From Methylomonas sp. 11b (GTDB lineage Bacteria > Pseudomonadota > Gammaproteobacteria > Methylococcales > Methylomonadaceae): 64,000 nt of DNA. The position numbers and the translations under genes are program-made. Of this stretch, positions 1 to 8,966 are shown piece by piece (within the stretch, counting starts at the first letter, position 1; each line of letters starts with the position of its first letter). The notes under the pieces were generated by a model, which saw only the letters and a list, made by a program, of their open reading frames with translations, did no database searches and was not told where the DNA came from. The stretch lies in NCBI RefSeq assembly GCF_000515215.1, contig NZ_KI911557.1, forward strand, positions 5,327,741 through 5,391,740. The letters are read 5' to 3'.

Positions 1-2
1 AG

Positions 3-74
3 GTGACGCGCAATTTGCTTCAGGAATTGATGTATGCGGAAGCCGCGAAAAAAGCCGGCATGCCGGGCAACTGA
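3..74 (+). CDS. C-terminal fragment of an unidentified protein
   Basis: An open frame enters from the left edge and ends at TGA (72-74), giving a tail that reads VTRNLLQELMYAEAAKKAGMPGN. Only 23 codons are visible, too few to name the protein. It lies 112 bases upstream of, and on the same strand as, the DUF2760/Hsp70 pair, so it may be another member of that locus, but this is inference from position only. Confidence 0.5.
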   Translation: MTRNLLQELMYAEAAKKAGMPGN

Positions 75-186
75 ATCTCTGCTGTCCGCAACGACATTGA
101 TGTAAAAGTTTAGTTTTATCTGTTGCGGCAGGCTTGAAGATTCGACGACAGCCATTGTTTCAATTAACAACCATCACTCGTTATTC

Positions 187-837
187 ATGAATACCTACAC
201 CATCGATTTATCCTTGCGCCCGACCACCTTCGATTTGTGGCACGTGTGTTTGGCCGGTACGGCCGCGCTGCTGGCTTTGCTCCTGATTGTGGTTTTAGTC
301 TCGGTTCTGCTGGGCATGCGCCGCTGTAAATCCGCAGCACCGGCATTAATCGCTCCCGCCCCCGCACCGCAACCGGAAGTTAAAATCGTCGAAAAGATTG
401 TCGAAGTGGAAAAAATCGTCCAGGCGCCGGCGCCTGAACCGGTGGTTTTGAAGGAGGCTACCCCGGATGCAGCGCTGCAATTATTGAGTTTGCTGCAAAA
501 AGAAGCCCGCTTTATTGACTTCATCAAAGAAGACGTCAGTGCCTTTTCCGATGCCGAAATCGGCGCGGCCGCGCGGGTGGTGCATCAAGGTTGCAGCAAA
601 GCGGTAAGCGAGCATTTCACGCTGGCGCCGGTCAGCAACGATCCCGAAGGCAATCGCGTCACCCTTAACAAAGGCTTCGATGCAGCGTCATTCCGTTTGA
701 CCGGCAATATCGTCGGCGAAGCGCCGTTTACCGGTACTTTGGTGCATAAAGGTTGGCAAGTCACCGATCTGCGCTTGCCAAAATTAACCGAAGGCCATAA
801 CGCCAAGATCGTCGCGCCGGCCGAGGTGGAATTATGA
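187..837 (+). CDS. DUF2760 domain protein, membrane-anchored
   Basis: This 216-residue protein has one N-terminal membrane segment (about residues 18-42, rich in Leu, Val and Ala). A charged/proline linker follows (about 50-85, with PEVKIVEKIVEVEKIV), then a globular domain from about 90 to the end that I recognise as DUF2760. The biochemical role of DUF2760 is unknown; it is typically found beside Hsp70-like genes. Here the stop codon overlaps the start of the Hsp70 gene in an ATGA, so the two are translationally coupled. It is probably an inner-membrane partner of that chaperone, with the domain most likely cytoplasmic. Family recognition is from memory of the pattern (LLQKEARFIDFIKED, GTLVHKGW) and was not checked by a search. 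Confidence 0.8.
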   Translation: MNTYTIDLSLRPTTFDLWHVCLAGTAALLALLLIVVLVSVLLGMRRCKSAAPALIAPAPAPQPEVKIVEKIVEVEKIVQAPAPEPVVLKEATPDAALQLLSLLQKEARFIDFIKEDVSAFSDAEIGAAARVVHQGCSKAVSEHFTLAPVSNDPEGNRVTLNKGFDAASFRLTGNIVGEAPFTGTLVHKGWQVTDLRLPKLTEGHNAKIVAPAEVEL

Positions 838-2669
838 CCGCACGTTATTCGGTCGGTATCGATTTAGGTACCACGCATTGCGTCTTGTCTTATGTCGATC
901 TGGAAGCCGGCGACGACCAAGTAGTTTTGGATGTGTTGGCGATTCCGCAGCTGACTAGCCCTGGCGTTATCGAAGACAAAGCGCAACTGCCGTCGTTTAC
1001 CTATTTGGCGCATTCCGCCGAGATTGCCGACGGCGCAACCGCGTTGCCGTGGACCGCTAAGCCGGAATATCTGGTTGGCGAAATTGCCCGCAATCTGGGC
1101 AGCAAAACTCCTATCCGATTGGTATCCAGCGCTAAGAGTTGGTTGTGCCATGCCGGCGTCGATTGTAAACAAGCGATTTTGCCAGCCGAAGCGCCGGAAG
1201 ATGTGGAACGCATTTCCCCGTTTGCGGCAACCAAAGCGTATCTACAACATCTGCGCGATGCCTGGAATCATCGTTTTCCAGAGCACCATATGCAAGATCA
1301 GGACGTAACGATCACCGTGCCGGCCTCGTTCGACCCGGCCGCTCGCGAATTGACTGTCGAGGCGGCGCGCGCGGTGGGTTTGGGGCAGGCAGTGTTGCTG
1401 GAAGAACCGCAAGCAGCGCTATATAGCTGGATTGAAAACAGCGAAGGCGACTGGCGTAATCATGTGCAAATCGGCGATGTGATTTTGGTAGCCGACATCG
1501 GCGGCGGCACCACCGACTTGTCGCTGATTGCGGTTACCGAGCAGGACGGCACTTTGCAATTGAATCGGGTTGCGGTTGGCGACCATATCTTGCTGGGCGG
1601 GGATAACATGGATTTGGCCTTGGCCTATACCGTCAAAGCCAAATTGGAACAAGAAACCGGTAAACGATTGGAAAGCTGGCAAGTGCAGGCTTTAACGCAT
1701 GCTTGCCGGGAAGCAAAGGAAAAACTATTCAACCAAGCCGATTTGGGCAGTATGCCTCTGGTAGTAGCCAGCCGTGGCTCATCTTTGATTGGCGGTACCT
1801 TGCGCACCGAACTGACTCGCGACGAATTGAATCGAGTGCTGGTGGAGGGCTTTTTACCGTGGATTTCCGTTAACGAAAGACCTGTCGTCAGGCCACGTAG
1901 CGGTTTACGCACCGCCGGTTTGCCATATGCGCAGGATGCCGGCATCACTCGTCACTTAGCGGCATTCTTGTCGCGGCAAAAAGAAGCGACCGGCGAGTTG
2001 TCCGATCATGTCTTGCCGGAACATGCCAGCTTCTTGCATCCAACAGCGGTATTGTTCAACGGCGGGGTGTTAAAAGCCGGCGTAATGGCTGAGCGTTTGA
2101 TGCAAATATTGAATAGCTGGCTGCAAACCGAGCAAGCCGACCCAGCCCGATTATTGCAAGGCGCCGATCTGGATTTGGCAGTGGCACGGGGCGCGGCATA
2201 TTACGGGTTTGTCCGCAAAGGCAAGGGCGTAAGAATTAAAGGCGGCACGGCGGCGGCTTATTACGTCGGTATTGAGAGTGCCATGCCGGCAGTGCCCGGA
2301 TTGCCTGCGGAAATCGAAGCCTTGTGCATCGCACCGTTTGGGATGGAGGAGGGCAGTGAACAGGAATTGCCTAACGACGAATTCGGTTTGATCATTGGTG
2401 AACCAGTACGCTTCCGCTTTTTCGGTTCAAAAACCCGCCGCGACGATGCGGTAGGTGTGCGTTTGGAGTATTGGCAAGACGACGAACTGGAAGAACTGGA
2501 TGAAATAGAAATCACGTTACCGGAAGAAGGTCGCCATGCCGGCGACATCGTTCCGGTACATTTATCGGCAGCGGTCACCGAGGTGGGTACTTTGGAGTTG
2601 AAAGCCATTTCCAAACGTGATCAACAACGCTGGAAAATCGAGTTTGATGTTAGGGCTGGCGAGGCTTGA
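834..2669 (+). CDS. Hsp70-family chaperone paralogue (DnaK-like)
   Basis: The 611-residue protein carries the actin/Hsp70 nucleotide-binding signatures: the phosphate-1 loop GIDLGTTHC (residues 8-16), the phosphate-2 loop DIGGGTTDLS (about 221-230) and the adenosine motif VLFNGGVLK in the C-terminal third. The ATPase part is spread by insertions. The C-terminal 150 residues are acidic and do not resemble the substrate-binding domain of canonical DnaK, and no dnaJ or grpE is adjacent. This is therefore a specialised Hsp70 paralogue, not the housekeeping chaperone. Translation starts at the ATG overlapping the DUF2760 stop (ATGA). A strong terminator follows, so the DUF2760-Hsp70 pair ends the transcript. 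The client is unknown. Confidence 0.88.
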   Translation: MTARYSVGIDLGTTHCVLSYVDLEAGDDQVVLDVLAIPQLTSPGVIEDKAQLPSFTYLAHSAEIADGATALPWTAKPEYLVGEIARNLGSKTPIRLVSSAKSWLCHAGVDCKQAILPAEAPEDVERISPFAATKAYLQHLRDAWNHRFPEHHMQDQDVTITVPASFDPAARELTVEAARAVGLGQAVLLEEPQAALYSWIENSEGDWRNHVQIGDVILVADIGGGTTDLSLIAVTEQDGTLQLNRVAVGDHILLGGDNMDLALAYTVKAKLEQETGKRLESWQVQALTHACREAKEKLFNQADLGSMPLVVASRGSSLIGGTLRTELTRDELNRVLVEGFLPWISVNERPVVRPRSGLRTAGLPYAQDAGITRHLAAFLSRQKEATGELSDHVLPEHASFLHPTAVLFNGGVLKAGVMAERLMQILNSWLQTEQADPARLLQGADLDLAVARGAAYYGFVRKGKGVRIKGGTAAAYYVGIESAMPAVPGLPAEIEALCIAPFGMEEGSEQELPNDEFGLIIGEPVRFRFFGSKTRRDDAVGVRLEYWQDDELEELDEIEITLPEEGRHAGDIVPVHLSAAVTEVGTLELKAISKRDQQRWKIEFDVRAGEA

Positions 2670-2723
2670 TATCAATAACATGTAGCGGCTAAACGCGAAC
2701 CGAATTTCCGGGGGGCTAAAATG

Positions 2724-2758
2724 AAACCCGCTTCTTTCCCGGAAAGAAGCGGGTTTTT
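2724..2758. terminator. Bidirectional rho-independent terminator
   Basis: A near-perfect hairpin has arms 2724-2739 and 2741-2756 (AAACCCGCTTCTTTCC and its complement). It ends in a T-run on the plus strand and begins with A residues that give U residues on the minus strand. It sits between the convergent Hsp70 gene (ends 2669) and the OmpA-like gene (minus strand, ends 2786) and can serve both. Confidence 0.9.
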
Positions 2759-2785
2759 TATTAGGGCTAGCTTGTATCTGAAGCC

Positions 2786-3724
2786 TTATTGTTGTTGATA
2801 ATAAGGCTGTTGATACTGCGGATATTGCTGGTTCTGTTGCGGATAAGTTTGCTGTGGATACCCCTGTTGCTGAGGGTAACCCTGTTGCTGAGGGTAACCC
2901 TGGTATTGCTGATTCGGCTGAGGGTAACTTTGTTGTTGCGGGTAACCCTGCTGATACGGTTGGTTTTGCTGCGGGTAATTCTGTTGCGGATAACCGCCTT
3001 GTTGTTGAGTCGGCTGGGTCTGTTGCTGTTGCGGGTAGCCTTGCTGCGGTTGTTGTGCGGCGCCGGCGTTCTGATTGGCGTTGATCGCCAGTTCCACCCG
3101 ACGGTTAATCGCCCGATTGGCATCGCTGCTGTTCGAGACCTTCGGTGAGCTTTCGCCCATACCCTGCTGGGAAATACGCATCCGGTTCACACCACGTTGC
3201 GCCAAAAAGTTGGCCACGCTGGTAGCTCGTGCTTCGGATAAACGTTGATTGTCGGCATCCGAGCCGACATCATCGGTGTGGCCGGTTACGGAAATCGTCG
3301 ACTCAGGGTAATTGGTCAACACTCTGGCGATGGGGTCCAGCGCATTCTGGGCTTCCGGTGTCAAGTCGGCCTTGCCGAAAGCAAACGTCACATCACTGGT
3401 GCTGGGCATGTTCAAGGTCAGCTGGTTTTGCGCGGTGCGTTGCACTTCAATCCCGGTGCCTTGCAGCGATTGCTGCATCTCTTCCTGTTGTTTATCCATG
3501 TAGTAACCGACACCGGCACCCACCGCAGCACCGGCTAATGCGCCCAGACCGGCGTTTTTCCAGTCGTTTCCGCCGAATAAAGTACCGGCGCCTGCTCCCA
3601 CTGCCGCGCCGACGCCGGCGCCCTTGCCTAGGTTGCTCATGCTGGACTGGCCGGTATAGGGGTTAGTGGTACAGGCTGTCAACAAGCTGGTACCGATGGC
3701 GATAGCAAGTAATCTTTTAGTCAT
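2786..3724 (-). CDS. OmpA-family outer-membrane lipoprotein with glycine zipper and Q/Y/P-rich tail
   Basis: The chosen start at 3724 ([13 protein letters not shown]) is preceded by AGGACG and opens directly into a lipoprotein signal peptide with lipobox LLTAC (Cys18); a start further upstream would bury it. The 312-residue precursor then has a glycine-zipper segment (about 30-75, [15 protein letters not shown] and a second Gly/Ala stretch). An OmpA C-terminal peptidoglycan-binding domain follows (about 105-215), with the typical [21 protein letters not shown] helix and the terminal NRRVELAI. The last 90 residues are a low-complexity tail of Gln, Tyr, Pro and Asn built on QQGYPQQ units. Such proteins (Pal/YiaD type) tether the outer membrane to peptidoglycan. 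The tail is unusual for the family and may be surface- or periplasm-exposed and aggregation-prone (inference). It appears monocistronic. Confidence 0.9.
   Translation of the reverse strand: MTKRLLAIAIGTSLLTACTTNPYTGQSSMSNLGKGAGVGAAVGAGAGTLFGGNDWKNAGLGALAGAAVGAGVGYYMDKQQEEMQQSLQGTGIEVQRTAQNQLTLNMPSTSDVTFAFGKADLTPEAQNALDPIARVLTNYPESTISVTGHTDDVGSDADNQRLSEARATSVANFLAQRGVNRMRISQQGMGESSPKVSNSSDANRAINRRVELAINANQNAGAAQQPQQGYPQQQQTQPTQQQGGYPQQNYPQQNQPYQQGYPQQQSYPQPNQQYQGYPQQQGYPQQQGYPQQTYPQQNQQYPQYQQPYYQQQ
2800..3056. repeat. Degenerate tandem repeat encoding QQGYPQQ units
   Basis: On the plus strand, units related to GTTGCTGAGGGTAACCCT (18 bases) recur with variation. They encode, on the minus strand, the Gln/Tyr/Pro tail of the OmpA-like lipoprotein. 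Two adjacent units around 2862-2898 are almost identical, so the array could expand or contract by slippage without changing frame. Confidence 0.8.
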
Positions 3725-3964
3725 TATTTTTCGTCCTGGATGCTGTTCATAAATACGTTGAGTCGGGCGGCGTGTTGATTCTACAGGGTATACCAATAGA
3801 AGCCGGCCTCCGACTGCGTGGCGATTAAACCCTTAAAGGCTTAACTCGCACTTAAAATGGACCGGCAGACGGGGAAATGGTTTCCTGAATGGCTTATTTA
3901 CTCGGTTCCTATTTATCACGGGTATTCGGTTCGGGCTGAGCGCGAACAGGATTTAAGGGCCGGG
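3725..3964. other. Intergenic region with the presumed promoter of the OmpA-like lipoprotein gene
   Basis: About 240 bases separate the PepSY gene stop (3965) from the lipoprotein start (3724), both on the minus strand. No convincing terminator hairpin or gene is seen. The ribosome-binding AGGACG lies just upstream of 3724. Confidence 0.5.
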
Positions 3965-5239
3965 TTAATAAACGGATTCCGCGGCCTGCGCCGGTTGGCT
4001 TTGGTTTTGGCGGTGTGACTTTAGAGGCTGTTTCGCCCGCCGTTTTTGCAGCCAACGAATCACGCCAGTGATATACAACACCGGGCAAGCCAAGCCGGAA
4101 AAAAATACCAACATCCTCCCCGTCCAACCGAAAGCGTAACCGCTATGCAGAGGCCATTGCCAGTCAAGAAATATATCGCCGTTACTGCCGGTGCTTTTAT
4201 CGTAAACTTTGACTATCTCGCCGCTGTATTGGTCTAGGGCAATATCACGATAACCGACAAAGTGACTTAACTCGGTCACATCCTTCTTCATTACCTTATA
4301 GACGCCTTCAGGGCTTTTCGGCCCATCAAGCATCCATAAGCGGCCGGTGGGGTAGTGCTCTTGCACAATGGCTTCCACGGTTGACAAACTTAAGGCCTGT
4401 TGTCCGGCTTGCGGCGGTTTGCTGCGAATTTCTGCCGGGATACTGTTGAAAGCGGTCGGACGGCTGACCGGCGAAAACAATTTGACCAGCACATTGATCT
4501 GCTCCGGCAGGTTAAAATAAACGCCGGAAAACAATACCGGCAGTAGCACGATAGCCGAATAAAAGCCAAATGTTTTATGCAGGTCGAAATTAAATCTCAC
4601 CACACTGGCATTGCGTTTGACGGTCAAAGCCTGTTTGAATTTTCCAGTCAACGGCCACCAGAGTATCAATCCTGTCAATACGGAAATGCTGGAAATCGCG
4701 GCCAAAATACCGTTAATGTTGGCACCAGTTCTGCCTTGCAGCAAGCACCAGTGCAGTTGCATAATGAAACCGACTATAGGCCGCCCCCAATATCGATCCT
4801 TAAGATAATACAATTGTGTGCCGTTGACCCTTGCCGTGTAAGGGTCGATAAAAATGTAATAGCCGTCGCCATTGTTCGCTTGTTTGTCATCCCTGACAAA
4901 ATACAGCAGCTTGTAGGCGATATCGGACTTACGGGGGTAATAGACTTTGAAAAAACGGCTGCCTTGCGGCTTGACAGATTCCGCCGCAGCAACGATTTCA
5001 TCCAAAGAGCGCAACTTTTGCCGATGTTCTGGCGGCGTGGAAACAATAGCCAGTTCCGGGTTTAAAACCTCCTGCAATTCAACAAAGAAAACAGCAAAGC
5101 TGCCGGTCAACCCGACTACGGCCAAGACTGCACCGGCAATCAGGCCTAGATACAAATGCACATCCAGCCACAGTTTGCGGCGGGCTTTGAGTTTGGCCAG
5201 TCGGGTGTCGGCTTTCGCTATGGTTATCGAGCTAAGCAT
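3965..5239 (-). CDS. PepSY-associated transmembrane protein (siderophore/iron-uptake linked)
   Basis: The 424-residue protein begins with a helix at about 24-52 (RKLWLDVHLYLGLIAGAVL, followed by a hydrophobic run). It has further membrane segments near 185-205, 225-250 and at the C-terminus (about 375-400), with PepSY-type loops between (DPYTARVNG; DQYSGEIVKVYDK). This four-helix arrangement with conserved His at the membrane faces (WLDVHLYLG, FDLHKTFG, WPLHSGYA) is typical of PepSY_TM proteins. These sit beside TonB-dependent siderophore receptors and are thought to reduce ferric-siderophores at the inner membrane. It lies 79 bases downstream of the receptor gene, same strand. The start at 5239 is the ATG reading MLSSITIAKADT. 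The reductase role is by family and context. Confidence 0.85.
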   Translation of the reverse strand: MLSSITIAKADTRLAKLKARRKLWLDVHLYLGLIAGAVLAVVGLTGSFAVFFVELQEVLNPELAIVSTPPEHRQKLRSLDEIVAAAESVKPQGSRFFKVYYPRKSDIAYKLLYFVRDDKQANNGDGYYIFIDPYTARVNGTQLYYLKDRYWGRPIVGFIMQLHWCLLQGRTGANINGILAAISSISVLTGLILWWPLTGKFKQALTVKRNASVVRFNFDLHKTFGFYSAIVLLPVLFSGVYFNLPEQINVLVKLFSPVSRPTAFNSIPAEIRSKPPQAGQQALSLSTVEAIVQEHYPTGRLWMLDGPKSPEGVYKVMKKDVTELSHFVGYRDIALDQYSGEIVKVYDKSTGSNGDIFLDWQWPLHSGYAFGWTGRMLVFFSGLACPVLYITGVIRWLQKRRAKQPLKSHRQNQSQPAQAAESVY

Positions 5240-5318
5240 TGAAAATCCTCACAAGGTTGTTGTGTGATTTGCGTCTTTAAGGCGGCTACTGACAAGTCAG
5301 AGCTCTTATTTCGGAGCA

Positions 5319-7733
5319 TTAATATTCCACCCGAATCGACCCCATGAAGGTGCGCGGGGCGCCGTAAAATATTTGATTTCCGTCATTGGATGCCGCGAAA
5401 TAGTGCTTGTCCAACAGATTATCAGCGTTAACTTGGGCAGTTAATTTCGCCGAATTGATCGACATCGAATAGCTCGCCATCAGATTTAGCGTGGCATAGC
5501 CGGGCAGTTGGTAAGTATTGGCGGTATCGCCCTGCCGTTGGCCGACTGCGGTGACGCCGGCACCAAATTTAAGCCCCTGCAAATCTCCGGTCTGGAATTC
5601 GTAGGTATTCCACAAGCTGCCAAAATGACGCGGATCGAGCACCAGACGCTTACCGGTATTGCCAATACCCTCACCTGCTGCGACATCTTTGGTGATCTTG
5701 GCAAACGGCAGATACGAATAAGCACCGATGATTCGCCAACCCGGCAAAACTTCGCCCGATAGGTCGAATTCCAGACCGCGGCTTTCGGCTTCGCCGGCCG
5801 TTTTTGGCACCAAGGGATTCAGAGGGTCGAATACGGGCACGTTCTGTTTGGTCAAGTCGAAATACGCCAAGGTCGCCGATAAACGGCCATCCCAAAACTC
5901 GGTTTTTACCCCGGTTTCCCATTGCTGGGCCGTTTCCGGTGGCAGAATGACGCCGTCCGTCCTAAACTGGCTATTCGACTGGCTGAAGTTCTCCGTGTAA
6001 CTACCGTATAGCGATAACCATTTCAGAGGGCGCCAGAGTACACCGCCGCGAGGACTGACTCGGTCGTCGTCGGAAACGGTGCGGCCTAGTAGGTTGTTAT
6101 CGACCGTTGCGTTGTCGTAACGAAGTCCTCCCAAAACGTGGACGTTGAACGGCAGTTCGATCTGATCCTGAAGAAAAAGCCCGTACCAAGCGGTGGTTTT
6201 GTCGCCAAAAGTGGGAGCTGGCAGCGGCGGCAGGGGACTATGGACAGGATTGTAGATATTGATAGCCGGAGCAGCGACGCCAATTTGAGTAATCTGATCG
6301 TCGGCGCGAAAATAATCGCCGCCGAGAAGTAAGGTATGTTTGAACCCAAATGTCTCGAACTTTCCGGTGAGATCTACATTGTTGAAATAGCGCTGCGATG
6401 GGAAGTTGTCGACAAAAAAACGGCGGTTGATTGTACCGTTCGCGGAGACATTGCCTAGAAAGAACAAGCCGGTATGCTGGTTTTCGAAATTTTCGTAGCT
6501 GAAACGATGGCGTAAAGTCCAATTGTCATTGAATTCATGCGACCAATTCATGCTAGCCAGCATGAATTCCTTGCTGCGTTTTGTATAAGGCTCCGATAAA
6601 TTACGCTCGCGCGGTAACGGTGCCGGACGGTTGCCTACATTGGGAATGCCTGGTTCCAGAGAATAGTCGTCCTTTAAATATTCGAATTCGAAAGTGACTT
6701 GCGTGCGCGGATCGATATTCCAGCGCAGCACAGGTGCCGCAAACACGCGCTCGTCCCCTACGAACTCCCGAAACGATTTCGAATCCTGATAGGCGAAGTT
6801 GAATCGGTACAGCAAGCTGTCGTTTTTGGTAATCGGGCCGGTGGCATCGAGCGTGGTGCGATAAAAATCGAACGAGCCGAATTGCTGCTGCAGCGAGTAA
6901 TAAGGTGTCGCCAAGGGCTGTTTGGTCACGACGTTCATGATGCCGCCCGGTTCCGCGCGTCCGTAGAGAATCGAACCCGGACCTTTCAGCACTTCGACTC
7001 TTTCCAGATTCGCCGTTTCTCGGCGATTCATGCCGACTCTCTGTCCTAACGCCGGCGATAAAACACCGTTTCGATAGATCGTGTTATTTCTAAAGCCGCG
7101 AATGATAAATTCGTCGCTACGGCCTTGCTCGCCTCCCGGCATTACGCCGCTGACGTTCTTCAGCGCGTCTTTCAAGCGTACGGCCTGTTGATCCTCTAAA
7201 ACCTGCTTCGGCACGATTTGCACCGAAAACGGCGTTTCCATGATCGGCGTGTCGGTTTTGGTGGCCGTGCTGGCGCTAGTACGGTTGTAATCCGGGTTGT
7301 AAGGATCGGTCGAATCGTAAACCGCCTTCCCTGTCACCGTCACCGCTGGCATAGTCGTTGCCGATTGCGGTTCACTAACGGCCACCTTTTCCAGCGTAGC
7401 TTTGTTATCACCGGTCATGCGGTAGTTGAGGCCGGTGCCTTGCAGCAAGATGTGTAGGGCTTGCTGCGGGGTGAAGTAGCCGTTAAGGTTGCTGGATAGG
7501 CAATTTTTGGCCAGGTCTGCGGGATAGCCTACTTGCCAGTCGCTGCTACTGATAAAGGCGTTAATGGCATCAGTCAACGGTTGGGCTGGGATATTAAAGC
7601 GTTGACTGCCTTGTTGGCTGGCGACGGTCTCGGCGGCTTGCGCGGGGATGCTTATCAGGCCGGGCAAACTCAGGGCTATGGCGATGCTGAGTTTGCGTAA
7701 TGCACAAGGCGGGGGCAGGTGTGGGGGCTTCAT
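5319..7733 (-). CDS. TonB-dependent siderophore receptor with N-terminal STN signalling domain (FecA/FpvA type)
   Basis: The start at 7733 is chosen because AAGGAG precedes it and a signal peptide follows (MKPPHLPPPCALRKLSIAIA to PAQA); an ATG 48 bases upstream would add an unlikely leader. The mature protein has an STN/secretin-TonB short domain (about 45-100, FNIPAQPLTDAINAFI). The plug domain contains VERVEVLKGPGSILYGRAEPGG, and the 22-stranded barrel ends in MGSIRVEY. The STN domain is the part that contacts a FecR protein to switch on an ECF sigma factor, and fecR-like and fecI-like genes lie immediately upstream. It should import a ferric-siderophore, probably a xenosiderophore since no biosynthesis genes are nearby. 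The ligand cannot be told from sequence. Confidence 0.92.
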   Translation of the reverse strand: MKPPHLPPPCALRKLSIAIALSLPGLISIPAQAAETVASQQGSQRFNIPAQPLTDAINAFISSSDWQVGYPADLAKNCLSSNLNGYFTPQQALHILLQGTGLNYRMTGDNKATLEKVAVSEPQSATTMPAVTVTGKAVYDSTDPYNPDYNRTSASTATKTDTPIMETPFSVQIVPKQVLEDQQAVRLKDALKNVSGVMPGGEQGRSDEFIIRGFRNNTIYRNGVLSPALGQRVGMNRRETANLERVEVLKGPGSILYGRAEPGGIMNVVTKQPLATPYYSLQQQFGSFDFYRTTLDATGPITKNDSLLYRFNFAYQDSKSFREFVGDERVFAAPVLRWNIDPRTQVTFEFEYLKDDYSLEPGIPNVGNRPAPLPRERNLSEPYTKRSKEFMLASMNWSHEFNDNWTLRHRFSYENFENQHTGLFFLGNVSANGTINRRFFVDNFPSQRYFNNVDLTGKFETFGFKHTLLLGGDYFRADDQITQIGVAAPAINIYNPVHSPLPPLPAPTFGDKTTAWYGLFLQDQIELPFNVHVLGGLRYDNATVDNNLLGRTVSDDDRVSPRGGVLWRPLKWLSLYGSYTENFSQSNSQFRTDGVILPPETAQQWETGVKTEFWDGRLSATLAYFDLTKQNVPVFDPLNPLVPKTAGEAESRGLEFDLSGEVLPGWRIIGAYSYLPFAKITKDVAAGEGIGNTGKRLVLDPRHFGSLWNTYEFQTGDLQGLKFGAGVTAVGQRQGDTANTYQLPGYATLNLMASYSMSINSAKLTAQVNADNLLDKHYFAASNDGNQIFYGAPRTFMGSIRVEY

Positions 7734-7919
7734 ATGTACTCCTTGTCTGGATTGTTGTCTGGTAGGCGTTGCAACGCACATCGCTACCGAGACGTTTCAG
7801 GAAAAGGAATACACAGTTGGCGAGAAAATTATTTTTTGATTGGCGAGTAGGGCGTTTGCCGGAGATTGTGGAATCGGGCGAATGATTTTCCAATCAATAC
7901 CTAATGGTTGGGGGGCGAT

Positions 7920-8882
7920 TTAGTTTTTCAATATCGTCAGGTAAGTGGAAATATTCACGATTTTGGCGCCGGTTATGTTCGCCAAGGTTCGCAGCAGGCT
8001 ATCGGTATCTTCCAGTTTGTAATTTCCGGTTATCCGGGTGTTTGCCAATTTGGTGTCGGCGATGATGATGGTGCCGGAATGGTAGCGGTCCAATTCGGTT
8101 ATCACGTCTGCCAAAGTTCGATCTTGAAATATCAGGCGGCCTTTTAGCCAGGCAAAGGTCTTACCGGTATCTATGTTGCTGATTTCCGCAACGCTGTGGG
8201 CATCGATCTCGGTGTGCTGGCCTGCGCTTAATTGCCGGTTTTGTCCTTGTTCGGCGCTACAAATCACTAAGCCGCTTTCGACATTCACTTGGGTAATATC
8301 GCCGGTTTTGACGCTGAAGCGGGTGCCGACCACCCGCACTGTTCCATGTTCAGTCGTCACAATAAACGGCCGGCTTTTGTCGGCATTCACCTCAAAATAC
8401 GCTTCGCCGCCTAATAAGGTTATGCCGCGCTGTTGACCGGCGTAATCCAGTTTTACTGCGCTATCGGTATTTAGAACCAGCGCGGAACCGTCTGCCAGTA
8501 TTACTCGGCGCTGTTCGCCGGTGCCGGTGGTAATGTCTGCTTGCCAGCGTTGCAACCAGTCAGTTGAAGCCAGGAACCAGCCGCAAATTAAGGTAATGCA
8601 GGCGGCTGTAGTCCAGCGCCTAATTGTCGATTTATGCTGTGCGGGCGGCCGAAGTGGGATGCTGGCGTATTGGCTTAGGGCGGCGTTCAATGCTGGCGAT
8701 TGCCAGAGTTGCACCACTTTGTCGTAAGCGGTTTGATGCGTGGGGTCGGCGGCTAACCAGCAGGCAAACTCGGCTTGATCGGCCGCACCGGTTTTATGGT
8801 CTTGTAAGCGGGCAAACCAGGCAAGTGCTTGATCTTGGACATTACCCAGCGATGGAACTTCCTGATCAAAACGTAAAGGCAT
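7920..8882 (-). CDS. FecR-family transmembrane sigma-factor regulator
   Basis: It has the FecR layout: a cytoplasmic anti-sigma-like domain with the DUF4880 pattern (ALAWFARLQDHKTGAADQ; FACWLAADPTHQTAYDKV), one membrane helix (about residues 110-128 of the long reading), and a periplasmic FecR domain (VILADGSALVLNTDSAV; GGEAYFEVNADKSRPF; VVGTRFSVK). A C-terminal STN-like segment (LADVITELDRYH) meets the receptor's signalling domain. I prefer the start at 8882 (MPLRFDQEV); an in-frame ATG at 8921 would add 13 residues of no obvious function. It lies between the sigma factor and the receptor, so it would relay receptor occupancy across the inner membrane. Confidence 0.9.
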   Translation of the reverse strand: MPLRFDQEVPSLGNVQDQALAWFARLQDHKTGAADQAEFACWLAADPTHQTAYDKVVQLWQSPALNAALSQYASIPLRPPAQHKSTIRRWTTAACITLICGWFLASTDWLQRWQADITTGTGEQRRVILADGSALVLNTDSAVKLDYAGQQRGITLLGGEAYFEVNADKSRPFIVTTEHGTVRVVGTRFSVKTGDITQVNVESGLVICSAEQGQNRQLSAGQHTEIDAHSVAEISNIDTGKTFAWLKGRLIFQDRTLADVITELDRYHSGTIIIADTKLANTRITGNYKLEDTDSLLRTLANITGAKIVNISTYLTILKN

Positions 8883-8966
8883 GGCGGTTGGCGGGTTAGG
8901 TATTGGGGCGAATTTTATCAATATTGGTGCTGTGTTAAGGAAAATCAGTATGGCCTAAGGTTACGG

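Noticed and set aside
2800..3056. Tandem repeats resembling a CRISPR-like array
   Set aside because: Units are contiguous without spacers and keep one reading frame; they encode the lipoprotein tail.
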